From contig NC_017791.1 in assembly GCF_000252445.1 (NCBI RefSeq), positions 62,001 through 126,000 on the forward strand: DNA of 64,000 nt, read 5' to 3'. Origin of the DNA: Deinococcus gobiensis I-0 (GTDB taxonomy: Bacteria > Deinococcota > Deinococci > Deinococcales > Deinococcaceae). A program made the position numbers and the translations under genes. Below the pieces are notes generated by a model. That model had not been told where the DNA came from, ran no database searches, and saw only the letters and a program-made list of their open reading frames with translations. Shown here in pieces: positions 9,740-20,027 of this stretch. How positions within the stretch are numbered: position 1 is the first letter of the stretch; each line of letters opens with the position of its first letter.

Positions 9740-11750
9740 ATGCCCCTCCCCCAACCCACCGATCTCCTCACCTTCCCCCACCCCACCCACCCCACCGAAG
9801 AAGGCTGGACCCCCCACATCCACACCCTCACCACCTACCTCGAACACCTCCACCCCTGCCTCACCACCTCAACCTCAGACCCCGACGCCTTCTCCGACGA
9901 CGCCACCTTCTACGCCACCCCCGAACAACGCCACACCATCTTCCTCACCGGCCACCTCCTCCTCCTCGGCCTCCACACCATCAACCACCGCCAGAACCTC
10001 CAACACCACACCCTCACCCTCACCCAAGACCTCGCCACCACCCTCAACCAGTTCCATCCCATCGGTCAGAAATTCCAGGAAGGCCTCGACCATCTCGCCA
10101 TCGCCCTCCTCAGCGGCCAGGCCACCGGCAGCCCCTACCACCAAGACGAACTCCACCACGCCGCCGCTTTCCTCCTCGACCGCGCGCAAGAACTCCACCT
10201 CCCCCTCCCCAACCTCTTCCACGAAGGCAGCCTCTTCTGGACTCTCTACCGCCGCCCTGAACACCTTCAGGACCCCACCCACCCCGACCTCCTCACCCTG
10301 CTCCCCGACCCCACCCAGGACCCCACACGACAGCCCCGCGAGCAGACCCTCAAAGCGCTCCTCACCTCCGATCTGCACCCCACCGAACAGGCCACCCTCG
10401 TCTTCCTCCTCCACCTCAACGCCCGCGACCGCTACACCGACCAACCCGTCACTGTCCCCCTGAACCACGCCGCGAGGTGCCTCCTCGCCGCGCGCGACAT
10501 TCATGCCCAGGAACGCACCTCCACGCACGTCACCCGCCTGCTGCAAGGGCACCTCCAGGCCATCCATCAGGAACTGGGCCGCATCCGCGTTCCCGCACTG
10601 CGCGTGGGCACCGTGCTGCAACAGCAGGAACGTGACCTCGCCTCGACCCAGGCCCTCGGCATCCTCCGCTGGATGCATCACCTACAGCTGGCCGATCTCC
10701 CCGGTATCGACCGTGAGGGCGAGCGCCTCCTCTGGGAGATTTTTGATCGTCTCGACCGACAACTGGTCGAAGGCCTCGACCCCCACCGGGATCAGGGCTT
10801 ACGCCTACGCCTCATGCTCAGTACCTGCGCTCACCTCGCCCAGATCGCCCGCGCCCCAGGCATGGGCCTCTCACCCACCCTCCAGATGGCCACCACCCTG
10901 ACCGGCATCGATCCCCTCTGGGGCTGGAAAGAAATCCTCCTCTCCAGACACACCAACACCAATCTGGAGCACGCCCTCAACCAATTTGTCGCGACCCTCG
11001 ATCTCCTCCCCAGGACGACCGCCCTCGGGCTGGAGACCCCGGACCACCAGACCGCCCTCTTCCTCGTGCGTGAATTCGCCGGCCATCTGCGCGCCTGTCT
11101 CCGTACCCTTGGTCTCCGCTTGCCTCTCCATCACGAATTCGAGGACAGCATGCGCATTTTTGGCCCCTTCCGGGCCAGCCTGCAGACCGCACAGGAGAAC
11201 AACGACGCCCTGCACCTCTGGCTTGGTCTCCGCGACCGCCTCCGCACGCATGACTTCGCCCAGGAACAACTCGCCCCAGTGGAGCAGGCTGCCTCCACCC
11301 CTGCCACTGGAGATACCCCAGCACCTGTGCCCGAGCCTGAGACCCATCACGCCCTCCCAAGCCCTGAAGCACAAGCGCCCGTTGCTTTCCAGTTCCGCCA
11401 CGTGCAGGAAGCGCGCCCTCCTCGAGGGCCGCTCAATCACCCTCATCGGCGGGGTACCCGACCCCGCACACCACCAGGCCCTCGTCGACACCCTAGGCCT
11501 CACCCATCTGGAGTGGATTGGTGCCGATGAGTACGACCACGGCACCCACGCCCACGCCCGCATCACCGATCAGACGGCCGTCGTCATCCTCGCCATCCGC
11601 TGGATGGGCCATGCCCACAACGCCCTGCGCGACATCGCCAGGGCCAAGGGCGTCCCCTACGTCATGCACCCCGGCGGCCTCAACCCCAGCAGCGTCGCCT
11701 GGCAGATCCTCCAGCAAGCCAGCGCCCAGCTCACCGCTCGCGCGTCTTAA
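9740..11750 (+). pseudogene. DUF2325-domain protein with a frameshift
   Basis: About 670 residues when the two frames are joined. The first frame runs 9740-11530: a long, mostly helical region of no recognised family. The second frame carries a clear DUF2325-like C-terminal domain with SITLIGGVPDPAHHQALVD, HARITDQTAVVILAIRWMGH and KGVPYVMHPGGLN. The frame switches at about 11412, where one extra base follows QEA (GAAGCGCGCC). This may be a real lesion, a programmed slip or an assembly error. The start at ATG 9740 is fixed by box 1; a longer upstream extension would read through the box. The first 400 nt are extremely C-rich and G-poor on this strand. Function unknown. Confidence 0.65.
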
Positions 11751-11805
11751 ACCCGGCCCAAGAGACGAACATCTGCCCAGGCCCGGCGTACCCTGAAGCC
11801 CGCCC

Positions 11806-12734
11806 GTGACGTACGCCTCCACTGACCCCCTACTGTTCGGACATGATCCCACCCCCGGGATCGTGTCCGTTCATGCCGACCTCTCCGGCCGGGCTCTCGT
11901 CTGGCGACGCGAGGACGGGCAGGTCACCCTCGAGCGCCCCCGCTTCCGATCCTGGCTCTACGCCCGTGACCTCGCCGACGTCGAACACCTCGGCCCGCGC
12001 CTGGCCACCCACGACGATCACACCCCCTTCAGCGCCCGCGAGCTGCCCGGGACGCCTGGGAGGCTGCGCTACCTCCTCACTGCCCGCGACGGTCAGGCCC
12101 TCCGGCGCGCCGTTCTCGCCGGCGCCAGCCAGCGCCTCGGCCGTCCCATCACCAGCCTCCACGATCTCTCGAGCTACTACACCGTCGGCCCCACCGAGCA
12201 GTACCTCATGGCCTCCGGACGCACGTACTTCAAAGGCATGGGCTTCGACGATCCCCATCGCCTGCAATTCGACCTGGAAACCACCAGCCTCAGCCCCGAC
12301 ACCGGCCGCATCTTTATGATCGCCGTGCGCGACAACCGCGGCTTCGAGCGTGTGCTGGAGGCCCGACGCGCCGCCCAGGAACCCGAACTCATCCAGGCCC
12401 TGGTCCAACTCATCCAGGACCGCGACCCGGACGTTCTGGAGAACCACAACCTCATGGCCTTCGACCTCCCCTTCCTGATCGGGCGCAAGTGCATGGCCTC
12501 GCCCTCAACCTCGGCCGGCCCGGCGGCCCCCCCGGCCTCTGGAAGGTTCAGGACGGCCGCTCCACCCCGCACAGGGCCTGCGCCGGCCGCAAGCGATTTC
12601 ACGTAACTGTTCGATGCCTCCACTCAACCCGGCTTGTTCGACCGCCCGTTCACGGAGATGCAACCCCGCTGGACTTTGCCTTCATCCGGAATCTCTCCAA
12701 CCTCTACACAAAAGCAGTAGTCCAACATCATTGA
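11806..12734 (+). pseudogene. Family-B DNA polymerase exonuclease region, broken
   Basis: From GTG 11806 the frame encodes an N-terminal domain and then a 3'-5' exonuclease: LQFDLETTSLSPDTG (Exo I, catalytic D and E) and VLENHNLMAFDLPFLIGR (Exo II). After FLIGRK the frame is lost at about 12485. The continuation is in another frame (HGLALNLGRPGG, GRKRFHV) and peters out by about 12734. No palm or polymerase motifs are present. It is a degraded remnant of a DNA polymerase B-like or DnaQ/PolB exonuclease gene, next to the topoisomerase and the DUF2325 gene. Confidence 0.7.
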
Positions 12735-12793
12735 CCCAAGAAAGTCGCCCCTACTGAAAAGGTTCCGCAACCAGGACCGCCTGACGCTGGTCA

Positions 12794-13689
12794 TCATCGT
12801 CGCGGCCCCCAGGATGAGCCCCCACCCACCCAGGTGAAGGGTCCCAGGCGCTCGTGCAGGATCATCACTCCCAGCACCGTCCCCACCAGGGGTTCGAGGT
12901 TCACGAACATCCCCGCGAACGCGGCCGAACTTCGGGCAACGCTCCAGTTCCAGAGGACGAGCGTCCGCGCGGTACAGACCACCCCCAGGAAGAGCAAGTT
13001 CCCCAGGATGTTCAGCGGAATCCCTGCGTGGGGCCTCCGGAACTCAAAGCAAAGGGGAGGGTCAGCAGGGTGCCGCACGTCAAGGTCCAGGTGGTCGTAT
13101 TCACCGGGCCGTAGTGACGGATCAAACGCTGACTCAGCAGAATACTCGCGGTGGCCGCGACCGTCGAGAACAGCACCAGCGCGTCGCCGAGCACGCTGCG
13201 CCCTGGACCCGGCACCCCCATGATCAGGAGCAGGCCCAGGCTGGACACGCCGATGGCCACCCAGGTGCGGCGGTGCGGGCGTTCTCCCAAAAGCAGCCAG
13301 GCCTCGATGGCGAGGAGAGGTGTGACTGTCCCCAGAATCAGCGCCGCACTGGAAGCACTCGTCAGCGACAGGCCGGTGTACTGCAAGAGATAGGTGATGG
13401 GCACTTGTAACGCCCCCGGCAGCAGGAAGAGGGGAAGATCCTGACGTCGGGGACGATGGCTACGCTAGAGGGCGAAGGGCAGCAGTGTCAGGGCGGCGAA
13501 GGAGAAGCGGAGCAGGATGATACTGGTGACCGGCAGGACTTCCAGGGCGACCTTACCCAGCAGAAAGGTAAGCCCCCAAAGCACGTTGGCACCAGCCGCA
13601 GCCAGCGCGGGCTGCAGCAGGCCAGTGGATGGTGCCCTCACTTGTTCGAGCGCCAGCCCGGAGAAGCCGTGTGGTTCTGGGCCGGCCAC
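12794..13689 (-). pseudogene. EamA/DMT-family transporter, decayed
   Basis: Three consecutive fragments in different frames make up one drug/metabolite transporter. The N-terminus (AAGANVLWGLTFLLGKVALE) is in 13465-13689, the middle (LLQYTGLSLTSASSAALILG, GVSSLGLLLIMGV) in 13012-13404, and the end (FAGMFVNLEPLVGTVLGVMI) in 12794-13078. At least two frameshifts separate them. Such proteins export metabolites across the inner membrane; this one should be non-functional. Confidence 0.75.
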
Positions 13690-14111
13690 CGTTCGTGCAA
13701 GGGTGGGAGACGTCCTTCCTTGCCCGTGATGAGCTCCGGGGCGATGGCATAGACCACCGTGCCGTCAATCCGGGGTAGCGAATCCTTCTCCCGACCCCAG
13801 GAGTCTGTAGGTGCGTACTTCGCCATGAACGCCTGGTAGAACCGGGTCTTCTCCTCCAGATCTTCCACGATGCGAATTCGTCCGAAGACAATCACCAAAC
13901 GGTAAGACACCGAGGTATCACATTCAATGTGGCCGTAAGGAAAGACCTCCCCAGGCTCGTCCACCTCGAAGCTGACCTGGGGATGGAAGCGGACGTTGGT
14001 CAGAAAGTGGCCGGCGTAACGGGCCGTGTGGAGATAGATCTGCCCCTCCTGCCAAGTAAAGAGATTGGGCACGACGTACGGATACCCGTCTGGCCCGAGG
14101 GTGCCTATCCG
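13638..14111 (-). pseudogene. Pyridoxamine 5'-phosphate oxidase-like FMN-binding protein, 5' end lost
   Basis: The frame encodes GRIGTLGPDGYPYVVPNLF, an N-terminal strand of the FMN-binding split barrel, then QIYLHTARYAGHFLTNV and VSYRLVIVFGRIRIVEDLEEK, all typical of PPOX-class NimA-like proteins. The native start codon is missing: the IS3 element begins at 14112, and the residues upstream of GRIGTLG come from the IS. The rest of the gene is not found beyond the IS, so a deletion accompanied the insertion. The end overlaps the decayed transporter. Confidence 0.7.
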
Positions 14112-14149
14112 GCCTGGAGTGACCCCAATTGAGCGGACCGCAGGGCAAG

Positions 14150-14997
14150 TCACGTCTGAGCAGCAGTGTAGCGGGCGGCGAACTCGGCGGGTGGAACGTA
14201 CCCCAAGCTGGAGTGCAGTCGGCGGCGGTTGTACAGGTCCGCAATAAAGAATTCAATATGCCGCCGGGCGTCGTCCAGATCGACGTATTCTTGCAGATTG
14301 ACCTCCTCGGCCTTCAGGGTCTTATAGAAGCTCTCCATCTTGGCGTTGTCGTAGGGATTGCCCGTTCTGGACATGCTGGGCGTGATGATCGCGGACCGCA
14401 AGCGGTCCACGTACACCCGGCTGGCATATTGCACCCCCTGGTCCGAATGATGCAGGAGCCCTGGGGCTGGACAACGCGCGGCCAGCGCGTTGTTCAAGGC
14501 CGCCAGTGGCAAGTCCGCGTCGAGGAACCTAGACATGGACCAGCCGACCACCTCCCGGGTGAAGCCGTCCAGAACGCAGGCCAGGTAGACAAAGCCCTGC
14601 TGAACCCGCACATACGTCAGATCGGCCTGCCACACTTGATCCGGTCGTATCGGAACGACTTCGCGCAGCAGGTTCGGAAAGCGCGTCTCACTGTGGTTCG
14701 AGTTCGTCGTGGCCCGATAGCGACGTTTGGGGCGACACAGCAAGCGGCGTTCCCGCATGACGCGCAGCACCCGTTTGTGGTTGGCCGGGCGACCTCGCCG
14801 AGCCAGCTCACGGGTCACCCGCCGATATCCGTAGCCGACGAACTCCTCTACCACGGCCTCAATGTCGTCTCCCAAGGCTTGGTCGGGGTCCACCTCCTCT
14901 CCGTGCTGCTGTTGATAGAACCACGAGCGGCTCACCCCATGCAGCTCACACAGACGACGTACCGACACCTCCGGATGCGCGGAGCGCGCATCCGCAA

Positions 14998-15001
<4 letters not shown>
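14150..15001 (-). CDS. IS3-family transposase OrfB
   Basis: A 283-residue rve-type integrase core: WQADLTYVRVQQGFVYLACV (first Asp), LLHHSDQGVQYAS (second Asp) and NAKMESFYKTLKAEEV (Glu). An HTH_21-like N-terminal part (GYGYRRVTRELARRG) precedes it. It starts 4 nt inside the orfA end (ATGA), the usual site for translational coupling or frameshift fusion in this family. The gene looks intact. Confidence 0.92.
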
Positions 15002-15297
<296 letters not shown>

Positions 15298-15382
15298 AGG
15301 GGCTCCTTCGGTACCGTCAGCCTACGGGCTGACGAGTGCGAAGTGCCTTGCCTCCTGGTCCGCTCCTGGGGGGTCACTCCAG

Positions 15383-15432
15383 GCTGGGCCGCTCCCCATC
15401 TCCTTGCCTTGCAACTGTGCAATCAGTCTTCA
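15383..15432. repeat. Orphan end of an IS5-like element
   Basis: About 50 bp, starting GGCTGGGCCGCTCCCCAT and ending at GTCTTCA, match with a few changes 29187-29238, which is the right end of the interrupted IS5-like element at 27169-29240. No transposase sequence accompanies it here. It is a relic left after the IS3 insertion and deletion. Confidence 0.6.
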
Positions 15433-15664
15433 TGCCACGTTTTGAAGGGTAGTCAGGGCCCTGGCAGTTGTCCCGTACAAAAGGGGGGACCGCTAGAGCA
15501 ATTGGATGGTACAGGCCCCGTGCGGTCTAGACTAGCCACTACAGAACGGGCAGCCTGCGGGCGGTCATGCCTATCTCGCTTACCCGACCGCCACTCCAGG
15601 AGATCCGATCATCGCCGAAGCTTCCACCAACTACCGCCCAGCACCACTGGCCCCCCCCCTGCGG

Positions 15665-18427
15665 GTGGTCGGCATTGGGGGGTCGGCAGGCGCACTGGAC
15701 AGCTACGAGCGGTTTTTCCTGGGCCTGCCGCCCAGCACCGGACTGGCCTTCGTGGTGGTGCCCCACCTGGGCCCGAACGCGCAGGGCCTGATGCCGGACC
15801 TTCTGACGCGCTGCACCATCATGCCCGTGGTCCAGATCACGGACGGCCAGCCCCTGCGTGCCAACCGCGTCCACATTCCTCCTCCGGGCCACAGCCTGAG
15901 CCTGGAGGGCGGAATACTGCGCCTCGAAGACCTGACACAGGCGGGCGGCCACGTGATCGACTATTTTTTCGAGTCGCTGGCTGCTGATCAGCAGGGGCAG
16001 GCGGTAGGCATCGTGCTGTCGGGGCTGGGCCGGGACGGCACGCGGGGCATCGGCGCCATCAAGCGGGCGGGCGGGTGGGTGCTGGTCGAGGACCCGCAGA
16101 CCGCCGAGTATTCCGACATGCCCCGCAGTGCAGTCAGTACAGGGCTGGCGGACGACGTACAGCCCGCCCCGGAACTCGCGGCCCGCCTGATGGGCCTAAC
16201 AGATGTGGCCCCGCTGCTGGAGGAGGCACTGGGTCAGGGTGGGGACGGCTCCAGCGCGCCGCTACAAACGATCCTGCGGCTGGTCCACGCCCACAGCGGC
16301 CATAATTTCGAGCATTACAAGCACGCCATGCTGATCCGCCGCATTGACCGCTGCATGAGGGAGCGGGGGATTGGGGACGTCTCCGATTACATCCAGATGT
16401 TGGAAGCGTCGCCAGACGCGGTCGAGGCGCTGTTTCAGGATTTTACCATCAACGTGACCAGCTTCTTCCGGGACGCCGAGGCCTTCGAGGCCCTGAAAGT
16501 CCACCTAAGAAGTGCCATCCGGAACCACGGGCGGGGGCAGAACCCATTCAGGGTCTGGGTCACCGCCTGCTCAACCGGCGAAGAGGCGTACTCGGTCGCC
16601 ATCGTGCTGCACGAACTGGCTGGGGAGCTGGTGGGCGATCACCGCCCAAGGGTGCAAGTCTTCGCGACCGACATTGATCCGGTGGTCGTGAACACTGCCC
16701 GGCAGGGTCTGTATCCCAGGGACATCGCTTACATCGTGTCGGAAGAGCGCCTGCAACGCTTTTTTCAGCTTAGGGGCGACCAGTATCAGGTGCGGGCCGA
16801 GGTCCGGAACAGCGTGGTCTTCGCCACCCACAGCACCTTCGCCGATCCGCCGTTCACGCGCCTGGATCTCGTGAGCTGCCGCAACCTACTGATCTACGTT
16901 GGCCCCGAGCTGCAACGGCAGATCCTGACGCTGTTTCGCTACGCCCTCAGACCCGCCGGCCTGCTGTTCCTCGGGTCCAGCGAGTCGCTTGGCACCGGTC
17001 AGCAGGGGTTCACTATCCTTGACCGGCACTGGAAGATCTACGAGCGTGGCGAGGGTGAGGCGGGCCGACCGCCACTGAATCCCTCATCCCCATTACACGC
17101 CGGCGAGACGCCGCTCAGTAGCGAGGCTGCCTTGAAAGCCGGGCCGGGTCGGATCAGTTCTGCTGGCCGCCCTGCCGGCCACCTCGATCTGACCCCGCAG
17201 GTGCAGTCCGCCCTACTGGCCGAATACGCCCCGCCGGCGGTGGTGGTCAGCGGGCAGGGCGAGGTGCTGTTCGTGCATGGCCGCGCCAGCCGCTATCTGG
17301 CAATCCCGCAGGGGCAGGTACAGAACAATGTGTTCGAGATGGTGCCGGTCAGCCTGCGCTTGGCACTGCGCTCCGCCGTGCGCGAAGCTCACCACGCGCA
17401 GCGGCGGGTGACGTACCGGGGTTTGGTGGCCGCGCCACCAGGGGAGGTCGACACAGCCCCGGCCCAGACGCTCGACCTGACCGTCCGGCCCCTTTGGCCC
17501 GCCGGCGATGGGCCACTTCTGATCACGTTGCAGGAAACCGGCGAGGCCGCCGCCGAGGCCGCCGAGGCAGAGCGCGCCAGCGACGCCGGGCACAGCCTGG
17601 CCTTGGAGCTAGAACTCCGACACGGACGCGAGGCGCTGCGGGCCACGGTCGAGGAGGTGACCCGCTCGGTGGTGGAGCTCCGGACCAGCCATGAGGACCT
17701 CCAGACCAGCCATGAGGAGCTTCAGAGCGCGAATGAAGAGCTGATGACCTCAAAGGAGGAGCTCCAGTCGCTCAATGAGGAGCTGAGCACTGTGAACGCC
17801 GAGCATCAGGTCATCATCCAAGATCAGGTGCGCGCCAACGACGACCTGAACAACCTGCTGGACACGGCGGGCACGGCCATCCTCTTTCTAGGCAACGACC
17901 TGACCATCCGGCGGTTCACCCCACCTATTAACCAGCTCGTACGCCTCATGTCGGCCGACGTGGGCCGGCCGCTGGAAGACTTCAACGTCCTGCTGCGTCA
18001 CAATATGCTGCTGGCGGAGACCCAAAGGGTGCTTGAAACCCTGGAACCCCACGAGGCACAGGTGCAGACCCTGGACGGGGAGTGGTTCCTGCTGCGGATC
18101 AATCCCTACCGCACGGCGGACAACCGCATTGACGGCGTGGTGGTGGCCCTGACCAGTATCGCTGTGGTCAAGGCGCTAGAATGGCGACTGGTCAAGTCGC
18201 TGAACTTGGATCGAGCGGCGCTTGACACGAGGCGTGACCCTTTGCTGCTGCTGGATCAGCACCTGCGCGTCGTAACGGCCAGCCAAGCCCTGCTGACGCT
18301 GCTAGAAAGTGAGCCAGACACCGGGGAACTCGCCTTTGACCTGCCTGAACTGCGCCGCCGGTTGCAGGCGGTCATTGCGACAGGGGAGCCGGCGTCTGGG
18401 TCGGCGAAGTTACGGATTGAGGAGTAA
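15665..18427 (+). CDS. CheB-CheR-PAS hybrid chemosensory protein
   Basis: About 920 residues. Order: CheB methylesterase (VGIGGSAGALD with catalytic Ser, PHLGPN His region, LSGLGRDGTRG Asp); CheR methyltransferase (HNFEHYKHAMLIRRIDRCM, SAM site VTACSTGEEAYSVAI, FADPPFTRLDLVSCRNLLIY); an insert; a coiled coil (repeated TSHEDLQ/SHEEL heptads, about residues 650-720); then a PAS domain. Such hybrids couple receptor methylation chemistry to kinase signalling. The nearest ATG/GTG in frame is GTG 15665, but coding similarity and an AGGAG site at 15598 point to a start at 15608-15611, where the codon is ATC. No HisKA domain follows; the next gene supplies it. Confidence 0.88.
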   Translation: MVGIGGSAGALDSYERFFLGLPPSTGLAFVVVPHLGPNAQGLMPDLLTRCTIMPVVQITDGQPLRANRVHIPPPGHSLSLEGGILRLEDLTQAGGHVIDYFFESLAADQQGQAVGIVLSGLGRDGTRGIGAIKRAGGWVLVEDPQTAEYSDMPRSAVSTGLADDVQPAPELAARLMGLTDVAPLLEEALGQGGDGSSAPLQTILRLVHAHSGHNFEHYKHAMLIRRIDRCMRERGIGDVSDYIQMLEASPDAVEALFQDFTINVTSFFRDAEAFEALKVHLRSAIRNHGRGQNPFRVWVTACSTGEEAYSVAIVLHELAGELVGDHRPRVQVFATDIDPVVVNTARQGLYPRDIAYIVSEERLQRFFQLRGDQYQVRAEVRNSVVFATHSTFADPPFTRLDLVSCRNLLIYVGPELQRQILTLFRYALRPAGLLFLGSSESLGTGQQGFTILDRHWKIYERGEGEAGRPPLNPSSPLHAGETPLSSEAALKAGPGRISSAGRPAGHLDLTPQVQSALLAEYAPPAVVVSGQGEVLFVHGRASRYLAIPQGQVQNNVFEMVPVSLRLALRSAVREAHHAQRRVTYRGLVAAPPGEVDTAPAQTLDLTVRPLWPAGDGPLLITLQETGEAAAEAAEAERASDAGHSLALELELRHGREALRATVEEVTRSVVELRTSHEDLQTSHEELQSANEELMTSKEELQSLNEELSTVNAEHQVIIQDQVRANDDLNNLLDTAGTAILFLGNDLTIRRFTPPINQLVRLMSADVGRPLEDFNVLLRHNMLLAETQRVLETLEPHEAQVQTLDGEWFLLRINPYRTADNRIDGVVVALTSIAVVKALEWRLVKSLNLDRAALDTRRDPLLLLDQHLRVVTASQALLTLLESEPDTGELAFDLPELRRRLQAVIATGEPASGSAKLRIEE

Positions 18428-18659
18428 GACCTTAGGGGCGACCGGTCCGATAGAACGGTTCGGCGAGCGCGAGACGAGAAGTCCGACGGACATGTAGAGC
18501 AGCAGGACACGGTCTTTCCAAGCGGTTCGCAATTCAGCGCGGTGGCAATGGTAAGTTGAACTCCTCACACCCGACTATATGCCCTACTCTTCGCTTTCCT
18601 TCCCGGTGCCCCCAAGAGCATTCGGCCGCCAAGCTTCCACCGGCCCACTGAGGAGCCCC

Positions 18660-19913
18660 ATGAACGATGTTGCTCAGCTGGAACAGCGCTTCGCCGCGCA
18701 GCAGCAGGACCTGCACGTTCATCAAGTCGAACTCGAGCAGCAGAACGAGGTGTTGCGTCAGACCAACATGGCGCTCGAGGAGGCCCGCAACCGTTACGCG
18801 GATCTGTTCGAGTTCGCGCCCGTCGGATACGTGGTCTGCGACAAGAGTGGGCTGATCGGGCAGATCAACGTGATTGGTTGTACCCAGCTCGGCGCGGCCC
18901 GCGGGCAACTCGTCGGTCGTCACTTCGCGCTGTTCGTGGAGGCCGACCAGCGGGCCGAGCTGGCCCTCTTTCTGGAGCGGGTCTTCCGTGGCCCGGGGGC
19001 GGACGGGCCGCCACACCTGGAGTTGCGTATGCTGCGGCAAGGCGGCCAGCGTTGGGACGCCCAGTTGGAATGCACCCTGCTGCGTGGGGAGGCCGCCCCA
19101 CTGGCCCGGATGGTCCTGACCGACATCACGGCGCTTAAGGAGTTTCAGCGCAGCGCCGAGTGGCACGCCACGCAGGCCCAGTCCCTGCACGAGGAATTGC
19201 AGACCTTCTTGCGGTCGGTCACACATGACCTGAGTGCCCCACAGCGCCAGATCGAGGGCTTCACTGCCCTTCTGAGTCAGCACCTTCAGTCCATAGACCA
19301 TTGCGTGGACCAGACCAGCGTTAGACTGTTGAGGAACCTGTCGCAGGCGGCTGTAGACCTGGGAGCGCTGACCACCTCGTTGATCGACTTCTATCACAGT
19401 GGTCAGCCGACGGAGCCGGCCCGCCCACTGAACCTGAACCACCTAGTCGAGACGGTGTTTCACGAATTGGAACCGCAGCGGCGGGGCCGACAGGTGGTGC
19501 TCACCCACGATCCGCTGCCCAGCCTGCTGGTGGACCACCGGAGCATGCACATGGTCCTGACGAAGCTGCTCTCGAACGCCGTCAAGTTCACTGGACCGCG
19601 CCCGGTGGCCCACATCCATGTAGGAGTACAATTCAGTGGGGAGCAGGTGCTGTTGAGCATCCGCGACAATGGCGTGGGCTTCGATCCCAAGCAGGAACAG
19701 CGTTTGTTTCGGGTCTTCGAACGGCTGCACAGCGAGCGCGATTTCCCAGGGCAGGGCCTGGGCCTGGCCCTAGTGCGGCGAATTGTGGAGCACTGGCAGG
19801 GCCAGGTCTGGGGCGAAGAGGTGGCCGGGGAGGGCGCGGTCTTCTGGGTGCAGGTGCCGGGCGCGATGAACGCGGCGCAACACGTCACCCCAGACCAATC
19901 ACCCGCCGAATAG
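18660..19913 (+). CDS. PAS-domain sensor histidine kinase
   Basis: A 417-residue cytoplasmic kinase. It opens with a coiled coil (QQDLHVHQVELEQQNEVLRQ) and a PAS domain (YADLFEFAPVGYVVCDKSG). The HisKA segment is VTHDLSAPQRQIEGF with the phospho-accepting His near residue 190. The HATPase_c domain has N-box LLSNAVKF, DNGVGFD and GQGLGLAL. No membrane segment is seen. The start at ATG 18660 is chosen for the GAGGAG site just before it; an upstream ATG at 18579 lacks one. It lies 232 nt after the CheB-CheR hybrid and probably acts with it. Confidence 0.9.
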   Translation: MNDVAQLEQRFAAQQQDLHVHQVELEQQNEVLRQTNMALEEARNRYADLFEFAPVGYVVCDKSGLIGQINVIGCTQLGAARGQLVGRHFALFVEADQRAELALFLERVFRGPGADGPPHLELRMLRQGGQRWDAQLECTLLRGEAAPLARMVLTDITALKEFQRSAEWHATQAQSLHEELQTFLRSVTHDLSAPQRQIEGFTALLSQHLQSIDHCVDQTSVRLLRNLSQAAVDLGALTTSLIDFYHSGQPTEPARPLNLNHLVETVFHELEPQRRGRQVVLTHDPLPSLLVDHRSMHMVLTKLLSNAVKFTGPRPVAHIHVGVQFSGEQVLLSIRDNGVGFDPKQEQRLFRVFERLHSERDFPGQGLGLALVRRIVEHWQGQVWGEEVAGEGAVFWVQVPGAMNAAQHVTPDQSPAE

Positions 19914-20027
19914 GTCAGGTCCCGCCTACTGCCCCCGTGCCTAACTGATCCGTCGTCACGGTGAACGTCCGCTCTGTCTTCAGGAACCCTAAGGCTTGGT
20001 CCTGCGGGCAGAGCGCACACTGCCCGC

